Made by a program: the position numbers and the translations under genes. DNA of 55,420 nt from Stentor coeruleus (taxonomy: Eukaryota; Ciliophora; Heterotrichea; Heterotrichida; Stentoridae): NCBI GenBank assembly GCA_001970955.1, contig MPUH01000422.1:1-55420 (forward strand), given 5' to 3'. The notes under the pieces are model-generated. The model did no database searches. It saw only the letters and a list, made by a program, of their open reading frames with translations, and was not told the DNA's origin. This document shows positions 1 through 10,723 of the stretch, piece by piece. Position 1 is the first letter of the stretch, and every line of letters starts with the position of its first letter.

Positions 1-237
1 AACAGAATAGCAAGTACTTCACTGAGAAAATAATTATAAAATCACCAAGATATAGATGAAATTTGGTCAGCACTTGGGTAACGATAAATTTATCTAATAT
101 TAATCTACAGTACTTGCATCCGAGAATCTAAATTAATTTCTTTGTAATCTCCTTCTTTCATACAAAGATAAAAATATTATAATCTAGTGAAATTTATTAC
201 TAATTTGGTGTATTTTTATTAGAATATATTATCCTTA

Positions 238-1830
238 TTAAATCCTATTCGATATCTCCAAGTCATTTAATGGGTTTTTGCATATCGGACATCCTTTTTG
301 GATATTTTCAGCTTTTTCAATCCATTCTTTTAGACACTCAGGATGAAAAATATGCTTACAAGGTGTGATGACAACATCATCATTATCTTTAAATTCCTCA
401 AGGTCTATAGGACATATAGCTTCTCCAAGTATTTTCATATCTCTATCAAATTTCTGCACGTCAAGCGGCTTTTTAAGATTTCCAGAATCTAGTCTTCTTG
501 ATGCTTGAGTTCTTCTTTTTCTTACTATAGCACATATAAAAATAATAAAAAATAATATAATAATAGACCCAAAGACAATTATAAGTGGTACATAAACACG
601 AATTGAAAAGCTTTGAGATTTTGGTAATTGAGTATCAGCTTCAACAAAATCTACACAATTTGAATTCTTACTTGATTCATAACAGGCACCATTGCATATC
701 CCATCTTTTAACATAAAACTATAACACCCTGGATAAACTTGTAAGCATTGAAGGTTTTGATAACCACATGAAGTATTGTTGCATTGTGGATGGCAGTAAT
801 TATCTTCAAGCATAGAGTTACTGCAATCTAAACTACATAAGGGGCATTTAGAATCTGGTGTATTGAAAGCAAGGCAGTAACCTTGTTCTAAATATTTATC
901 CCAAGGAAAATAATAATAATTTATATTAAAATATTCTCGATTATATACTTCTGAATATGCTGAGGTAAGTAAATCATAGTTTAAAAAATCTATATTGCTT
1001 GTATAAGATGATAATAGAACTTCTGTATTACAAGAAAATGTATAGTTTGTATAGCATTTATTATAGTAAACCGATAAGTAGTTAAGGAAAACTAGAAACC
1101 CTTCATAATTTTTTGGTAGGGTACTATAATATGATGCTATAAGAAGAAGATTACTTAAAACTTCATGGCCAGTATACTCATTAATTCCTTGTGTGCAATA
1201 GTTAGTATCATGATAATTAATACAGTCTGAGCTTTCATTTACATTTTTATTGTAGTTAAAATTAAATGAAACATTTATTGGATCAATACTATAATTTGCA
1301 TACAAATTGGAGAAATTATCAATAAGATCTTTGTCTTCATCATGATAACCACCTAATATGATGTCAATATAAAATCCATTGTATTTAGTAATATCATAAA
1401 TATATGATCCTGAGACTACTGGCATATTGCAGACTAAGTTATAGATATCGTCAGTGAATGCAATTATAGTTATACTTGGGAAGTTATCAGGTATTGGAGC
1501 TGCTCCGATTTTCTTTGATAGAGTAAGCTTATAATCATCAGCTAGCATTATAAGAGGTGTTCCAGCTTGGTAAGACTTTACGGCAATGTCAGTAATATTA
1601 CAATCAGTCGGATATAGGAATACAAGGAATGTTTCGTTCAACCCATAATAATTAGTTTCACAATTGTAAGAATCAACAAGAAATAAATTTCCATAAATCT
1701 TGTAAAAGGCTGGGATTCCTAGTTTAAGTGGAATTATAGTGAGGCTGCTACCTGAAAGGTAATCAGGAGTGTGGAACACAAAAGTTGAATAGCATGAAGC
1801 TAAGAGAAAGAAAATCACATAATTTATCAT
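238..1830 (-). CDS. Membrane-anchored RING-H2 E3 ubiquitin ligase, PA-TM-RING-like
   Basis: A 530-aa protein with a hydrophobic N-terminal signal peptide (residues 1-18), a long extracytoplasmic region, a transmembrane helix at about 413-436 followed by a basic stop-transfer (RKRR), and a C-terminal RING-H2 finger at about 473-517 (CPIC at the end, CxHxxH in the middle). The luminal part contains a PA-like segment (GTPLIMLADD, near residue 90) and two cysteine-rich modules at about 335-395 that resemble Lin12/Notch repeats (DNYCHPQCNN and DGICNGACYE). PA-TM-RING ligases of the RNF13/GRAIL kind ubiquitinate targets on endosomal or vacuolar membranes; LNR-like modules in the luminal part are unusual for them. 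The RING and topology are clear, while the PA and LNR assignments rest on motif recognition. It is followed on the same strand by the sorting nexin gene. Confidence 0.85.
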   Translation of the reverse strand: MINYVIFFLLASCYSTFVFHTPDYLSGSSLTIIPLKLGIPAFYKIYGNLFLVDSYNCETNYYGLNETFLVFLYPTDCNITDIAVKSYQAGTPLIMLADDYKLTLSKKIGAAPIPDNFPSITIIAFTDDIYNLVCNMPVVSGSYIYDITKYNGFYIDIILGGYHDEDKDLIDNFSNLYANYSIDPINVSFNFNYNKNVNESSDCINYHDTNYCTQGINEYTGHEVLSNLLLIASYYSTLPKNYEGFLVFLNYLSVYYNKCYTNYTFSCNTEVLLSSYTSNIDFLNYDLLTSAYSEVYNREYFNINYYYFPWDKYLEQGYCLAFNTPDSKCPLCSLDCSNSMLEDNYCHPQCNNTSCGYQNLQCLQVYPGCYSFMLKDGICNGACYESSKNSNCVDFVEADTQLPKSQSFSIRVYVPLIIVFGSIIILFFIIFICAIVRKRRTQASRRLDSGNLKKPLDVQKFDRDMKILGEAICPIDLEEFKDNDDVVITPCKHIFHPECLKEWIEKAENIQKGCPICKNPLNDLEISNRI

Positions 1831-2127
1831 TTTATTATCAGAAATTACAAAATCAATGATAATAAACTGAACAAAAATTCATAATTAGCATCTAGGCTAA
1901 TTTTGTGAATGAATCGTATATATTCTTTTTAAAAAATTGCTATAAATATCATCCTAATCTTCCCAAATTATAAAATTTTTAAGGCATAAATTTTACTACT
2001 GATAAAGCATCTAGTCTATAATCAATCATAAATTCTCTAACAATTATTTAGCTTCAATAAATTTATCAAAAGCTATTCAATCTTAAAAAAAATCTCATCC
2101 ATATCTCTAATTATGAAGTAATCATTA

Positions 2128-3357
2128 TTAAGCCTCAGAACTGTCCACATCGAACTTAACATGACTAAGTTTTTCCATCAGTTCGCTCCAAATCATATGA
2201 AATTGCTTAGCTCTTTCCGCCTGCCTTTGCGCCGAAGCCAAAAAGTGCGAAAAAGCTAACTCAGTCTCATCCCTAATAACCCTCTCAATCTCCCTCTGAG
2301 TCTTATAATTCGCATATCCATACAACTCTTTTGCCCTATCCAAAGCATCTCTCGGCTTTTCAGGCTTCTGTTTAGCCTCAATTTTCCTATAATTTGCATA
2401 CAATCCATCCTTCTCCTTCATCAATTCTTTCAATACTAACATCTCCTTCCTACTATAAGAAAATGGTACTCTCATATCCTGATCAATAGCCGCAACATTA
2501 TCAGCCTCATGCTTGCTCCAATCTTCCAAACTTTTTTTCAGTAAGTCTAAAACTTCAGCTTTTTGCTCATTATCAGGGATTTTTTTCTGACATTCTTCTA
2601 ATTCTTTGACTATATCCGCATATTTTTTCAAATTATCAGATAGACGTTTTTCATCTTCCATTAGCATTGAACATTTTTGTTTGATTTTTTTCTTTAAAAT
2701 TTCGGTTTGGTTAATATAATTCACTTGTGGATCATAGATTCTACTACAATCACTATATTCAACATGGGCAGTACCATCAAGATTTATAGTTTGGTAGACT
2801 GTTTCTGGCTTTTTGGCTTTGGTTGAGCTTGTATATTTCTTGAATTTCTTTTCATCAGTTTCTTTGAGAAAGTTAAGCACGTGGTTTGAACCTCGCATTG
2901 AAGGATCTTTTATAAGCACGACCATGAATTGATTGAGAAATTGCTGTCTTTTACGCATGACTTTATCCTCAAGGTTACCTGCTGCTTTTTTTGGAGGTAA
3001 GGGAGGGAGATAGCTGCAGATGTTTAGGGTTATTAGGACTTCTCGAAGCCAGAGAAAGTCACTGTAGCGCCTTTTGACCACCCAATCTAGAGGATCTGTT
3101 GTTACAGTATAGACGACGTACTTTTTTGAGAAGATTCCCCCACCTGTTATTTGTGGTTCGCTAACTTTGACTTGAATTTCCTTGCACTCAGTCAGATGGT
3201 TGGACTCACATGGCTTACTTTTTAGGGTGCTAGTTTCAAGCTTAATTTCTTCAATTTGCTCAATCTCACTAGGTACTTGCGTTGGAGCACTCGGCTCTGG
3301 TATGATATTTTCTTCATCTACAGGCTCATCAGCATTTGAATATCCCTGATTTTCCAT
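2128..3357 (-). CDS. PX-BAR sorting nexin
   Basis: A 409-aa protein with an acidic disordered N-terminus, a PX domain at about 59-166 and a helical, charged C-terminal half that fits a BAR domain. The PX domain shows the phosphoinositide-binding RRYSDF signature (96-101), the PPLP loop (118-121) and the basic RKRQQF helix (135-140). Sorting nexins of this type bind PI3P on endosomes and form tubular retromer or recycling carriers. The C-terminal half has long heptad-like stretches, as in SNX1/2, SNX4 and SNX7/30, but the subfamily cannot be fixed from sequence alone. It is transcribed divergently from the kinesin gene across a 300-bp gap. Confidence 0.88.
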   Translation of the reverse strand: MENQGYSNADEPVDEENIIPEPSAPTQVPSEIEQIEEIKLETSTLKSKPCESNHLTECKEIQVKVSEPQITGGGIFSKKYVVYTVTTDPLDWVVKRRYSDFLWLREVLITLNICSYLPPLPPKKAAGNLEDKVMRKRQQFLNQFMVVLIKDPSMRGSNHVLNFLKETDEKKFKKYTSSTKAKKPETVYQTINLDGTAHVEYSDCSRIYDPQVNYINQTEILKKKIKQKCSMLMEDEKRLSDNLKKYADIVKELEECQKKIPDNEQKAEVLDLLKKSLEDWSKHEADNVAAIDQDMRVPFSYSRKEMLVLKELMKEKDGLYANYRKIEAKQKPEKPRDALDRAKELYGYANYKTQREIERVIRDETELAFSHFLASAQRQAERAKQFHMIWSELMEKLSHVKFDVDSSEA

Positions 3358-3657
3358 TCTTTCTCTTATTGACTATTATATTCTCTCATTTTTCAACACA
3401 CTTTTCCCTTTACATACTAAAAATTTTCTGCATTCATCACATTTTCCATAAACCTCAACACAAAACTCATCAAGCCAAAATCCTCTCTAGAAAACCTATA
3501 ATTTTCACTTATTTTCAACAATTTTAATAAAAGCCATACACTCAGCAATCCTTTATATAATCTTCATTAGCATCCCTTAATTAAACCTAAACAACTCGAA
3601 AAATTCTAATACTCTAAGCTTAATCTAAAAAATCTAAATATTGTCCTATAATTAAAT
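3358..3657. promoter_or_regulatory. Divergent intergenic region between sorting nexin and kinesin
   Basis: Three hundred bases separate the start codons of two divergent genes, so both promoters should lie here. The plus strand is C-rich and G-poor, as in other 5' flanks of plus-strand genes in this window, so the composition follows the kinesin rather than the sorting nexin. A short open frame at 3336-3527 is low-complexity and judged spurious. No recognisable core promoter motif was found. Confidence 0.4.
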
Positions 3658-5787
3658 ATGGAAAACGATTCAGAGCACTTAAAAGTTGCTGTTAGAGTAA
3701 GACCGTTATTAGAAATAGATAAAACTACAGATAGTATTATAAGCATTCCAAGTGTAAATACTATATAGAGCACAGAAATCCAGATTGTCGACAGTGAGCA
3801 CTTTATTAAAAGTGCATATGATAGAGTATTTGATCCGTCTTCAACCCAAAGTCAAATTTTTGATTTTGTTTCCCCAGCTCTGAATCAGGCATTAAAAGGC
3901 TTTAACTGCACTATATTCGCATATGGGCAAACAGGTACTGGAAAAACATTTACAATGTTTGGACAACACGAATCGCTTCAGTCATCTGAATTTATGCCAT
4001 CACTCTCTCCTTCCTCTGGCCTCATTCCATCTTCAGTCCAACACCTATATCAGTCATCTAAAGAAAAGTCTCTAACCTTTTATTGCTCCTTCATTCAAAT
4101 CTACAATGAACATCTCTATGATCTTCTTCAAGACCCTAAACGTGGTAAAGTCTTATCAATCCGTGAAAGTAAACTCTATGGAATCTTTGTAGAAGGTCTA
4201 GCTGAATTTGTTGCTGAATCAACTGATGATTGCTTTGTACTTATAAATCGTGGGAATGAAAATCGAGCAGTAAGACAAACTCGCTTTAATCATCATAGCA
4301 GTCGTTCCCATACAATATTCCAAATGAGTATTGAAAGTGATAAAGCTAATAAAAAAGGCTTAATAAAAAAAGCTAAACTAAATTTCTGTGACTTGGCTGG
4401 GTCTGAGAAATATGATAAAGAAAACAACATGATTAGAGATCATGTTAAAGAGCTCACGCAAATCAATAAATCATTAAGTGCATTAGGAAAAGTTATACAT
4501 GCATTAGGGACTGGATCAAGCAGGCATATCCCATATAGGGATTCTAAGCTCACGAGGCTTCTACAAGATTCACTTGGAGTAAATACTAGGACTATATTGA
4601 TAGCAACAGTTTCACCAGTGCCTAATTTTGTAGAGGAAACGATAAGTACATTAAAATTTGCAGATAGGGCAAAACAGGTTATGGTGAAAATTAAAAGAAA
4701 TGAAATTTCTGCGACGAATAACCAGTTGATTTTGAAGCTTCAAAAAGAAATACAGCATTTGAAAACTCTTTTAAACCTAAAACGCAAAGGAGGTATGCAG
4801 GAACTTGAACAGAAAATCTGGGTTTTGACTGAAGAGAACCAGAAGCTCAAGAATATCGGATTCACTGTTGAAGAAGTTGAAAGACTTAAGGTAGAAAACA
4901 AAAAACTCAGAATTGAACTACAACAAATGGGCACATATGGGAATACAGATGGTTTTTATTATACAAATACTGATGAAGAAATTCCTAAATCTACATCTCC
5001 ATTCACTAGTGAAACTTCAAAAGGGTCTCGAGTCGGATCATCAAAACCTTCAGAAACCCGTCGTTCTAACCCAAATAGCCTTCCCCCTAAAGCTTCTTCA
5101 AAAATCGAACTTACTAGTAAAGCCAAAGGTTTCTGCGATCTCTGCAACTGCGACTTTCCCTGCATACATTCTGCTCCGAGCCCATTTAAAACCCCAAAGG
5201 ACTTCAAAAGCATTGAAAAATCAAGTTCATCACCCTTTCGTAAAACTCCAATCTATAGATCAGCAGAGTCAACATTTGGAGGTTTCAGCACACCTAATGG
5301 GAAAAGCCCAGAACCTAGAAGAATGAATGTTCGATATAGGATGACAAATTGTGTTGTTGAAGATACTGGAGTTACTGATAAATTAAAAGAGGTTGAAAAT
5401 AGGAAAAAGGAAATGAGGAATATTCAAGCAAGGTTAAATAAAATTACTGAATTAGAAAACTATAGAAAAGAACAGTTTAAAAAAGAAATAAAAGCTCTTG
5501 AAGAGAATAGGAAAAGGGAAGAAGAAGATACTAGGAGAAAAATGATTGAAGATAAGAAGAAGAAAATGGATATTTTGGAAAAAAAGAAAGTAGTGGAGGA
5601 ATTTAAGAGGAATAAAAAGATTAATGAAGAAATTGAGCAGTTGAAGGCTAAAGTAGAGATGAGAGAAGCAGAGGATAAGAGAAGGAGGGAAAATGAAATG
5701 AAAAAACAGAAACTTGCTGAGTACTATAGTAGGAAAAAACAGCAAAATGAGTTTGAAGGGGGGAACTATAGTGATGACTTTGATTAA
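3658..5787 (+). CDS. Kinesin-like motor protein, N-terminal motor, one 15-nt intron
   Basis: Removing the 15-nt intron at 3754-3768 joins 3658-3753 to 3769-5787 and gives a 704-aa protein. The motor domain occupies about residues 8-345, with the P-loop GQTGTGKT at 85-92, the switch I region NHHSSRSHTIFQ, the switch II motif DLAGSEKY and the conserved LTRLLQDSLG and STLKFADRAK motifs. A short coiled coil follows, then a Ser/Pro-rich linker with a cysteine cluster (CDLCNCDFPCIH) and a long, strongly charged C-terminal helix of K/E/R. Plus-end kinesins with this layout move on microtubules; the subfamily is not assignable by eye. Without the intron the reading frame stops at TAG 3766-3768, and the P-loop would be lost if translation began at the next long open frame (ATG 3955). 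Confidence 0.93.
3754..3768 (+). other. 15-nt spliceosomal intron in the kinesin gene
   Basis: GTAAATACTATATAG begins GTA and ends TAG, and lies in phase 0 between codons for PS and STEIQ. It carries the only stop codon in the first 230 codons of the gene. Its length and ends match the other three introns in this window. Confidence 0.9.
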
Positions 5788-6030
5788 TATTTATAATTAG
5801 ATGAGAGAGTTTGTGTAAAATTCGATTGAATGCTTTGTATGGGAGGTGTAATATTTAGTGGATATATAATTTGCATATAAAAAAGAGTAATTTGTAACAG
5901 ATTATAGTTCGAAACTAATAGAGAAATATATATGAATATACAAGATAATCAGATTTATAAATTAGAAACAGCACCAAAAAATAAAAGAATAACAAAAGTT
6001 TACTATAAAAGCATCTTATTTTAAGTTTAA

Positions 6031-7678
6031 TTAAAATATGCTATTAACTTCATTAAGCAGGTCTTTAAAATAAGGTCTGTCTTCAGGGTCATTCATCAGC
6101 ATTTTCTCCACAATATTCCTTAGCAACAAATCATTAATCTCAGAAATCGCTTCATACATTTCCAAAAACTTTTCTCCACTTTGAAACTCAGTAATCTCTT
6201 TTTTAATAATCAACTCTAATATAACCAATCCTAAAGAATAAACTTCTGATTTTTCAATATTCACATCAAAAGCCTGAACACTCTGAATGCCTTGCACACT
6301 TTTAGTATTTTTAGCACTCTGAATACTCTGAATACTTTGAGCACTCTTTAAATCCTGCATTAGTTTATACCTTTCAGGTGATAGGTACCCAGATTCATTA
6401 TCATCGAAATAAGGAAAATTCTTTACTATAGGTTTTTTTTCATCAACAATATGAACCAAAGCTGATGTGAAATTAACGATTTTCGGGATAAAATCTAATG
6501 TCAGGAATATGTTTTGAGGACTTATATTTCTATGAAAAATTCGGTTTAAAGACATAAAAGCGAACCCTTCTATTAAAAATTTGACAATCTTAACGAGTAG
6601 GTCATTAGAAAGAATTTCTTGTGATTTGTCTTTTAGACTATCTACAACGTATTCAGTTACAATAAAGTTTTCGTTTTTTTTACTTGAAAAGGACCCATTA
6701 ACTAACAGAAAGCAATTTAAGCTATTACCGAGGAACTTCATTAGATCAATAGTTTGCTTGAAATTCTCAGACTTTTGCCCTTGAATTTTCATTACAGCTA
6801 CAAATTTTTTTTTGGTTTTATTATAACCTCGGTAGATGGAGATATATGCAGAAGAACTGTTTTTAAAGGATTTTAATGGATTTGGTTCGATTTCGAGGTT
6901 TTGTGTTAATTTTTCTTCTGGCAATTTTATGGGATTAATGCAGTGTTCGCAGCGGCAGACACGACAAGTTTCACAGAANTGGTTCGATTTCGAGGTTTTG
7001 TGTTAATTTTTCTTCTGGCAATTTTATGGGATTAATGCAGTGTTCGCAGCGGCAGACACGACAAGTTTCACAGAATATATGTAATCCACAGTTTATAAGG
7101 TAACCAGTTTTGCAGTGTTGACAGAGAGATTTTGCCCCTTTTTCAATTTTTATAGAATCTCTTCTATTATTCAAACTCAAAGTTCTAGAGCAAGAAGCTG
7201 GAGACCTAAAAAAATCATCAATCGTGCTTTCAAGGAAATTCAAAGTCTGATACTCTTTTGGCTTAGCAAAAGCTCCTAAATCATTAACATACTTAGATTC
7301 ATCAATACTTATAATTGGGCCTCTAAGTAATTTCCTGTATATAATCAAAATCTTATCTTTATTTTCACCTATCACCCTAAAACACTTTAATGCTTCCATA
7401 TGGATACTACTGATAACTTTTTCAGTTATCCTCATTGCATTTTTTTCAATAAGCGTCAGTTCATCTATAATTTTTTCGATTTTTTGAAGGATTTTGTTTT
7501 TCTTATCATCATCTTCTAGAATTTCTACTACAATGTTCACTACATGTTTTAATTCCGTAGTTAGATGCTTGCTAAGATGTTCTTGGCAAGTATAAATCTC
7601 AGTGCTTTCGCAAGTGCATGAGTAGTATATTAAGTTTTTACAGCCTGGGCTAAAGCAATTTTTCGTTATGCTTGACAT
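6031..7678 (-). CDS. B-box-like zinc-finger protein fused to a pseudokinase (gene split by assembly scar)
   Basis: As written, the gene is two frames (7678-6971 and 6924-6031) separated by an N inside an exact 96-bp duplication. Dropping one repeat copy plus the N (97 nt) leaves one 516-aa frame, ending in TAA at 6031-6033. The N-terminus has a B-box-like metal-binding pattern (CFSPGCKN, CTCES, CQEH, KHL). A second cysteine cluster (CQHCKTGYL to CEHC) lies at about 180-217. A kinase-like domain follows, with VAVMK as the ATP lysine, but the catalytic loop is HRN instead of HRD and the DFG position reads NFT, so catalysis is unlikely. The kinase fold continues to an alphaC/alphaF-like tail, with a serine-rich SIQS repeat inserted in the activation region. 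Role unknown; a scaffold or ligand-sensing pseudokinase is an inference. Confidence 0.75.
6883..7075. repeat. 96-bp direct repeat around an N: unmerged assembly join
   Basis: Positions 6883-6978 and 6980-7075 are identical and are separated by a single N at 6979. The repeat lies inside one coding sequence, and deleting one copy with the N restores the frame exactly. It is therefore an assembly artefact and not a biological duplication. Confidence 0.93.
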
Positions 7679-7986
7679 TTCAGTGTATAAATTATCAGTA
7701 AATATGAAATTCTTTAAGATTTTATATTTTTTCCAAGATTCTAAGTTTATGTAAGAGATTATTAGGAAAATGCATAATATAAATAATTAGATTAAGAAAA
7801 AATTATGATATTTTTATAGAATTATTTTTAGAGTTTAAGAAACATAGAGGAAATTTTGGTTTATAAGGAATAATTGTGTAAGAATTGTTGGTTTTATATA
7901 CTTGGCAAGTATAATGTTCATTTTGCATTAAATTTGTATTTGAAACTTTCAATGTTGCTTTGATTCATGCTAGCCTCTAAGGAAAA

Positions 7987-8205
7987 ATGGCATATTTTCT
8001 CCGCAAAAGCACTGCTAAAAATTAAATTACTAATAAATATGAGTTGAAATGAGGAGTGGAAAAGGAAATATATTATTTGAATGAGGAAGCTATTAACAAA
8101 AACTTTGAAGACTTTGTGGAGTTTTGCAAAGGTCTAGAGAAGTTGATATTATCATTTAAATACTTGTAGAGCTAAGGAAGTATGTCTAAGTTTTATATAA
8201 TATAA
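7987..8205 (+). pseudogene. Coding-like relic, possible LRR fragment, four in-frame stops
   Basis: From ATG 7987 one frame runs 73 codons with TAA (8023), TGA (8050), TAG (8167) and TAA (8173) before a final TAA at 8203-8205. Between 8053 and 8166 it is open and protein-like, with an LRR-type segment (CKGLEKLILSFKYL). All the internal stops could come from Gln or Trp codons by one C-to-T or G-to-A change. AT-rich frames can imitate this, so the call is weak. Confidence 0.35.
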
Positions 8206-8461
8206 ATTTATTGAGACTACGCAAAACTGGCATCATTAAGCGCAAAACCATAAGCGAAACTTGTTTAACTAAAGTAATCATTAAAGTCTAAAAAGCAAAG
8301 CCTGATAAAGTCCAAGTATTGAGTTTAAAAACCTTATTTTTAGCATTGCTACTTCCTTGTTCAACTTAAGCTTATAATTTTAATATAAAATCCTATTTTT
8401 CATATAAAATTCTTCTTTTCCATATAAAATCCTCCTTTTTATATACAAACTATCCAAATTA

Positions 8462-8620
8462 TATGAAATTGTGACTTCAGCTGATGATGGGAAAATCATT
8501 ATAGATTACGAGAATGTATCGGATTTAATAAGAGAATGGAAGAGTATTTTCTGAGAAAAGAATTTAAAAGGGGTGTTCAAGGAAATGTCCAAGAGTCTGA
8601 GGAATTATTGGAGAAAATGA
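8462..8620 (+). pseudogene. Coding-like relic with one internal TGA
   Basis: A 53-codon frame without a start codon reads a protein-like sequence (VTSADDGKIIIDYENVSD, then LIREWKSIF), a TGA at 8552-8554, and further protein-like sequence (NLKGVFKEMSKSLRNYW) to TGA 8618-8620. It uses TGG for both tryptophans. The preceding 200 bases are C-rich, as in 5' flanks of plus-strand genes here. No family recognised. Confidence 0.35.
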
Positions 8621-8770
8621 ATTAATTTCAGTGTATATACAGAAATTTGCAGCATTTAGGCTTTATATATAAATTTCAGGTAAATGTGTATTTCAGAAAA
8701 AGTTTCAGTAGAGTTTATTTAATGCATATTTTATATAGGACTGACATCTTTTTTAGTCTAAAATAACATA

Positions 8771-8910
8771 ATAATCCCGAAAACTCTTTTTTTATGTTAG
8801 CTTTACCTCATATTACTATATAAAATACAAAAATAATATGAAAATCCTGAAAACTCTCTTTTTATGCTAGTTTTACTTCATATTACTATATAAAATACTA
8901 TAATTACATG
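8771..8910. repeat. 70-bp tandem duplication, diverged
   Basis: Two adjacent copies (8771-8840 and 8841-8910) share long identical stretches, for example the tract ending in CATATTACTATATAAAATAC, with several substitutions. This is a simple local duplication in noncoding DNA. Confidence 0.8.
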
Positions 8911-9159
8911 AAAATATCAACAATAGATTTAAATCATCCCTAAATATAGGTATAATCATTCGGTAATCTAAAAATATAATAAATATCATATAAATATATG
9001 ATATCATTGAGAACATATTTCCATGCCAAACTTCTCAAAGCTAATAAATACTTACTCTTATTCTTCAAAAATTATGAGTTAAAAACTGTTATTTCTTTAT
9101 TTCAGGGTATTTGGAGATATCTAAAATTCTTGTAATGTATAATAAATAAAAACTTTATA

Positions 9160-9795
9160 ATGAAAGTAGTTAGAAATGGTCTTGACCTTTCAATAATACC
9201 CCAAATCCATAAAAGGACTCTAGTGTGGATCCATGGACTTGGCGATAACGCTGATGCATTTTGTGATGATTTCTTCAAAGAGCCCCTAATGCCAGACTGC
9301 AAAATGATTTTGCCAACAGCTTCTTTGAACCCAGTAACAATATGTGGAGGTGAGATTATGACATCATGGTTCGATATTGCCGGCTATAATTATAACCCTA
9401 CATTTGAACCAAGTGTTGAAAGAATCAACTCAATTTTACGTGAAGAAAGTAAGCATACAGATTGTTTAATGATAGGAGGTTTTTCACAAGGTGCAGTAAT
9501 GTCGCTTTACTGTGGGCTTAGTCGTTATGAAGGGAATGTTAATGCAATAATCGCATTAAGTGGCTTTGCTATCCCTATGGAAATACCTCCTCATAAATTA
9601 TCAACACCAGTACTACTTTATCATGGAGCTCAAGATGACAGGATTCCTTTGCAGGATTCGATGAAAACTATTGAGGATAATCTTAAAGGAGTGAATTATC
9701 ATATGGAAGTACACCCAAGCATGCCTCATGAAGTATACCTTGAAGAATATGATTTTATACGCAATTGGCTTAGAACAAGGTTTAGTTTTAATTAA
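9160..9795 (+). CDS. Acyl-protein thioesterase / lysophospholipase-like carboxylesterase
   Basis: A 211-aa alpha/beta hydrolase of normal family length. The oxyanion-region motif WIHGLGDN is at 23-30, the LPTAS segment at 51-55, the nucleophile elbow GGFSQG around Ser109, the acid Asp159 in GAQDD, and the catalytic His190 in MPHE. This is the acyl-protein thioesterase (LYPLA1/2, APT) family, which removes palmitate from cysteine residues of membrane-associated proteins or hydrolyses lysophospholipids. No signal peptide or membrane helix is visible, so it is probably cytosolic. The start at 9160 is the first ATG and gives the expected N-terminus. Several proteins encoded nearby carry myristoylation/palmitoylation-type N-termini, but a functional link is speculation. 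Confidence 0.92.
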   Translation: MKVVRNGLDLSIIPQIHKRTLVWIHGLGDNADAFCDDFFKEPLMPDCKMILPTASLNPVTICGGEIMTSWFDIAGYNYNPTFEPSVERINSILREESKHTDCLMIGGFSQGAVMSLYCGLSRYEGNVNAIIALSGFAIPMEIPPHKLSTPVLLYHGAQDDRIPLQDSMKTIEDNLKGVNYHMEVHPSMPHEVYLEEYDFIRNWLRTRFSFN

Positions 9796-10183
9796 GATTT
9801 GATCTTTGATTTTTAAATTGATAGGGTTTTTCTATATGATTACGTATTTATTATTGTATTTTCAAACGCTTATAATATTTAGTTATTGCATAACCTTTTA
9901 AAACTCACAATTATGTATATTATTTATATTTATTCAATCAAAATTCTATAAAATCCATACAATCATATATCCTACTAAAATTATCAATCCTTCTTTATCT
10001 TATTTCCTAACCCAAGCCTTATCTTCTTCAACCTATTTCTCTATAAATCCAATAATACTATATTCTTACCACATTTTAAACCTATATATAAACCTAATGC
10101 ATTCATATCCTAAAACCTAACTAATCATATATCAAAAATCACAGAAAAATTGAATACTGATATTTGAAATAAAATAATAATAC
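9796..10183. other. Intergenic region, no feature seen
   Basis: A G-rich 3' flank (first 100 bases) passes into a C-rich, G-poor 5' flank before the next plus-strand gene. No ORF, repeat or RNA signature was recognised. Confidence 0.5.
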
Positions 10184-10723
10184 ATGTACGAAGAGCATCA
10201 TAATGCTAATATACTAGAGGAATACAGTGATAAATCTTGGGATTTGCCAATTGAAAACTTTGAACTGTCAGGTTGGAGCGAAAACCCAACAATGTTTGAC
10301 TTAAGAAAAGCTATGATAAGTTCAGACCATACAAGTCTATCTAAATACAAAAATAATCATCGGCAGCTTAAAACTGGTCAAAGGGTAACAAGACAAGAAG
10401 CGCGGTGTCCTTTTATATATAAAGCTTCATCAAGGCCATGCCAACAATCAGATAAAAAAGCGCATTTTAAAGGTGATTTACTAAAAGGAAATAGGTTTAT
10501 GGCAAGAAGACCTGAAAATTATTATCAAACTGTGGATAATTCTAATAATCTGCATATAACGACGATTCCTTTACTCAAAAGAGATGGGAATAAGAGAAAT
10601 AAGTCAATGACTTCGGAAAAAAGACCTGTTAAGCTCCAGGATTATTACGATAAAAGCTTTTTGATTGTAAAAAGGTCACCACCAACGGTATCTGGGTATT
10701 CAGTAGTATTTTATCGCAAATAG
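10184..10723 (+). CDS. Uncharacterised basic protein, 179 aa
   Basis: No family recognised. The protein begins MYEEHHNANILEEYSDKSWD, is acidic at the start and basic afterwards (many K/R, e.g. KGDLLKGNRFMARRPENYY). It has no signal peptide, membrane helix or low-complexity run. Amino acid use is balanced and unlike chance translation of AT-rich DNA, and the 5' flank is C-rich as for other plus-strand genes, which supports a real gene. A disordered cytoskeletal or chromatin-associated protein is possible; no function is inferred. Confidence 0.7.
   Translation: MYEEHHNANILEEYSDKSWDLPIENFELSGWSENPTMFDLRKAMISSDHTSLSKYKNNHRQLKTGQRVTRQEARCPFIYKASSRPCQQSDKKAHFKGDLLKGNRFMARRPENYYQTVDNSNNLHITTIPLLKRDGNKRNKSMTSEKRPVKLQDYYDKSFLIVKRSPPTVSGYSVVFYRK

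Larger units (their letters stand above)
7679..9159. other. Gene-poor region with decayed coding-like stretches
   Basis: About 1.5 kb without an intact gene. The first 300 bases are G-rich on the plus strand, fitting the 5' flank of the minus-strand pseudokinase gene. Two coding-like plus-strand frames with stops (7987-8205, 8462-8620) and a 70-bp tandem duplication (8771-8910) are listed separately. The rest is simple AT-rich DNA. Confidence 0.5.

Noticed and set aside
4740..5745. Open frames antisense or out of frame within the kinesin gene
   Set aside because: Shadows of the charged coiled-coil coding sequence; no independent signals.
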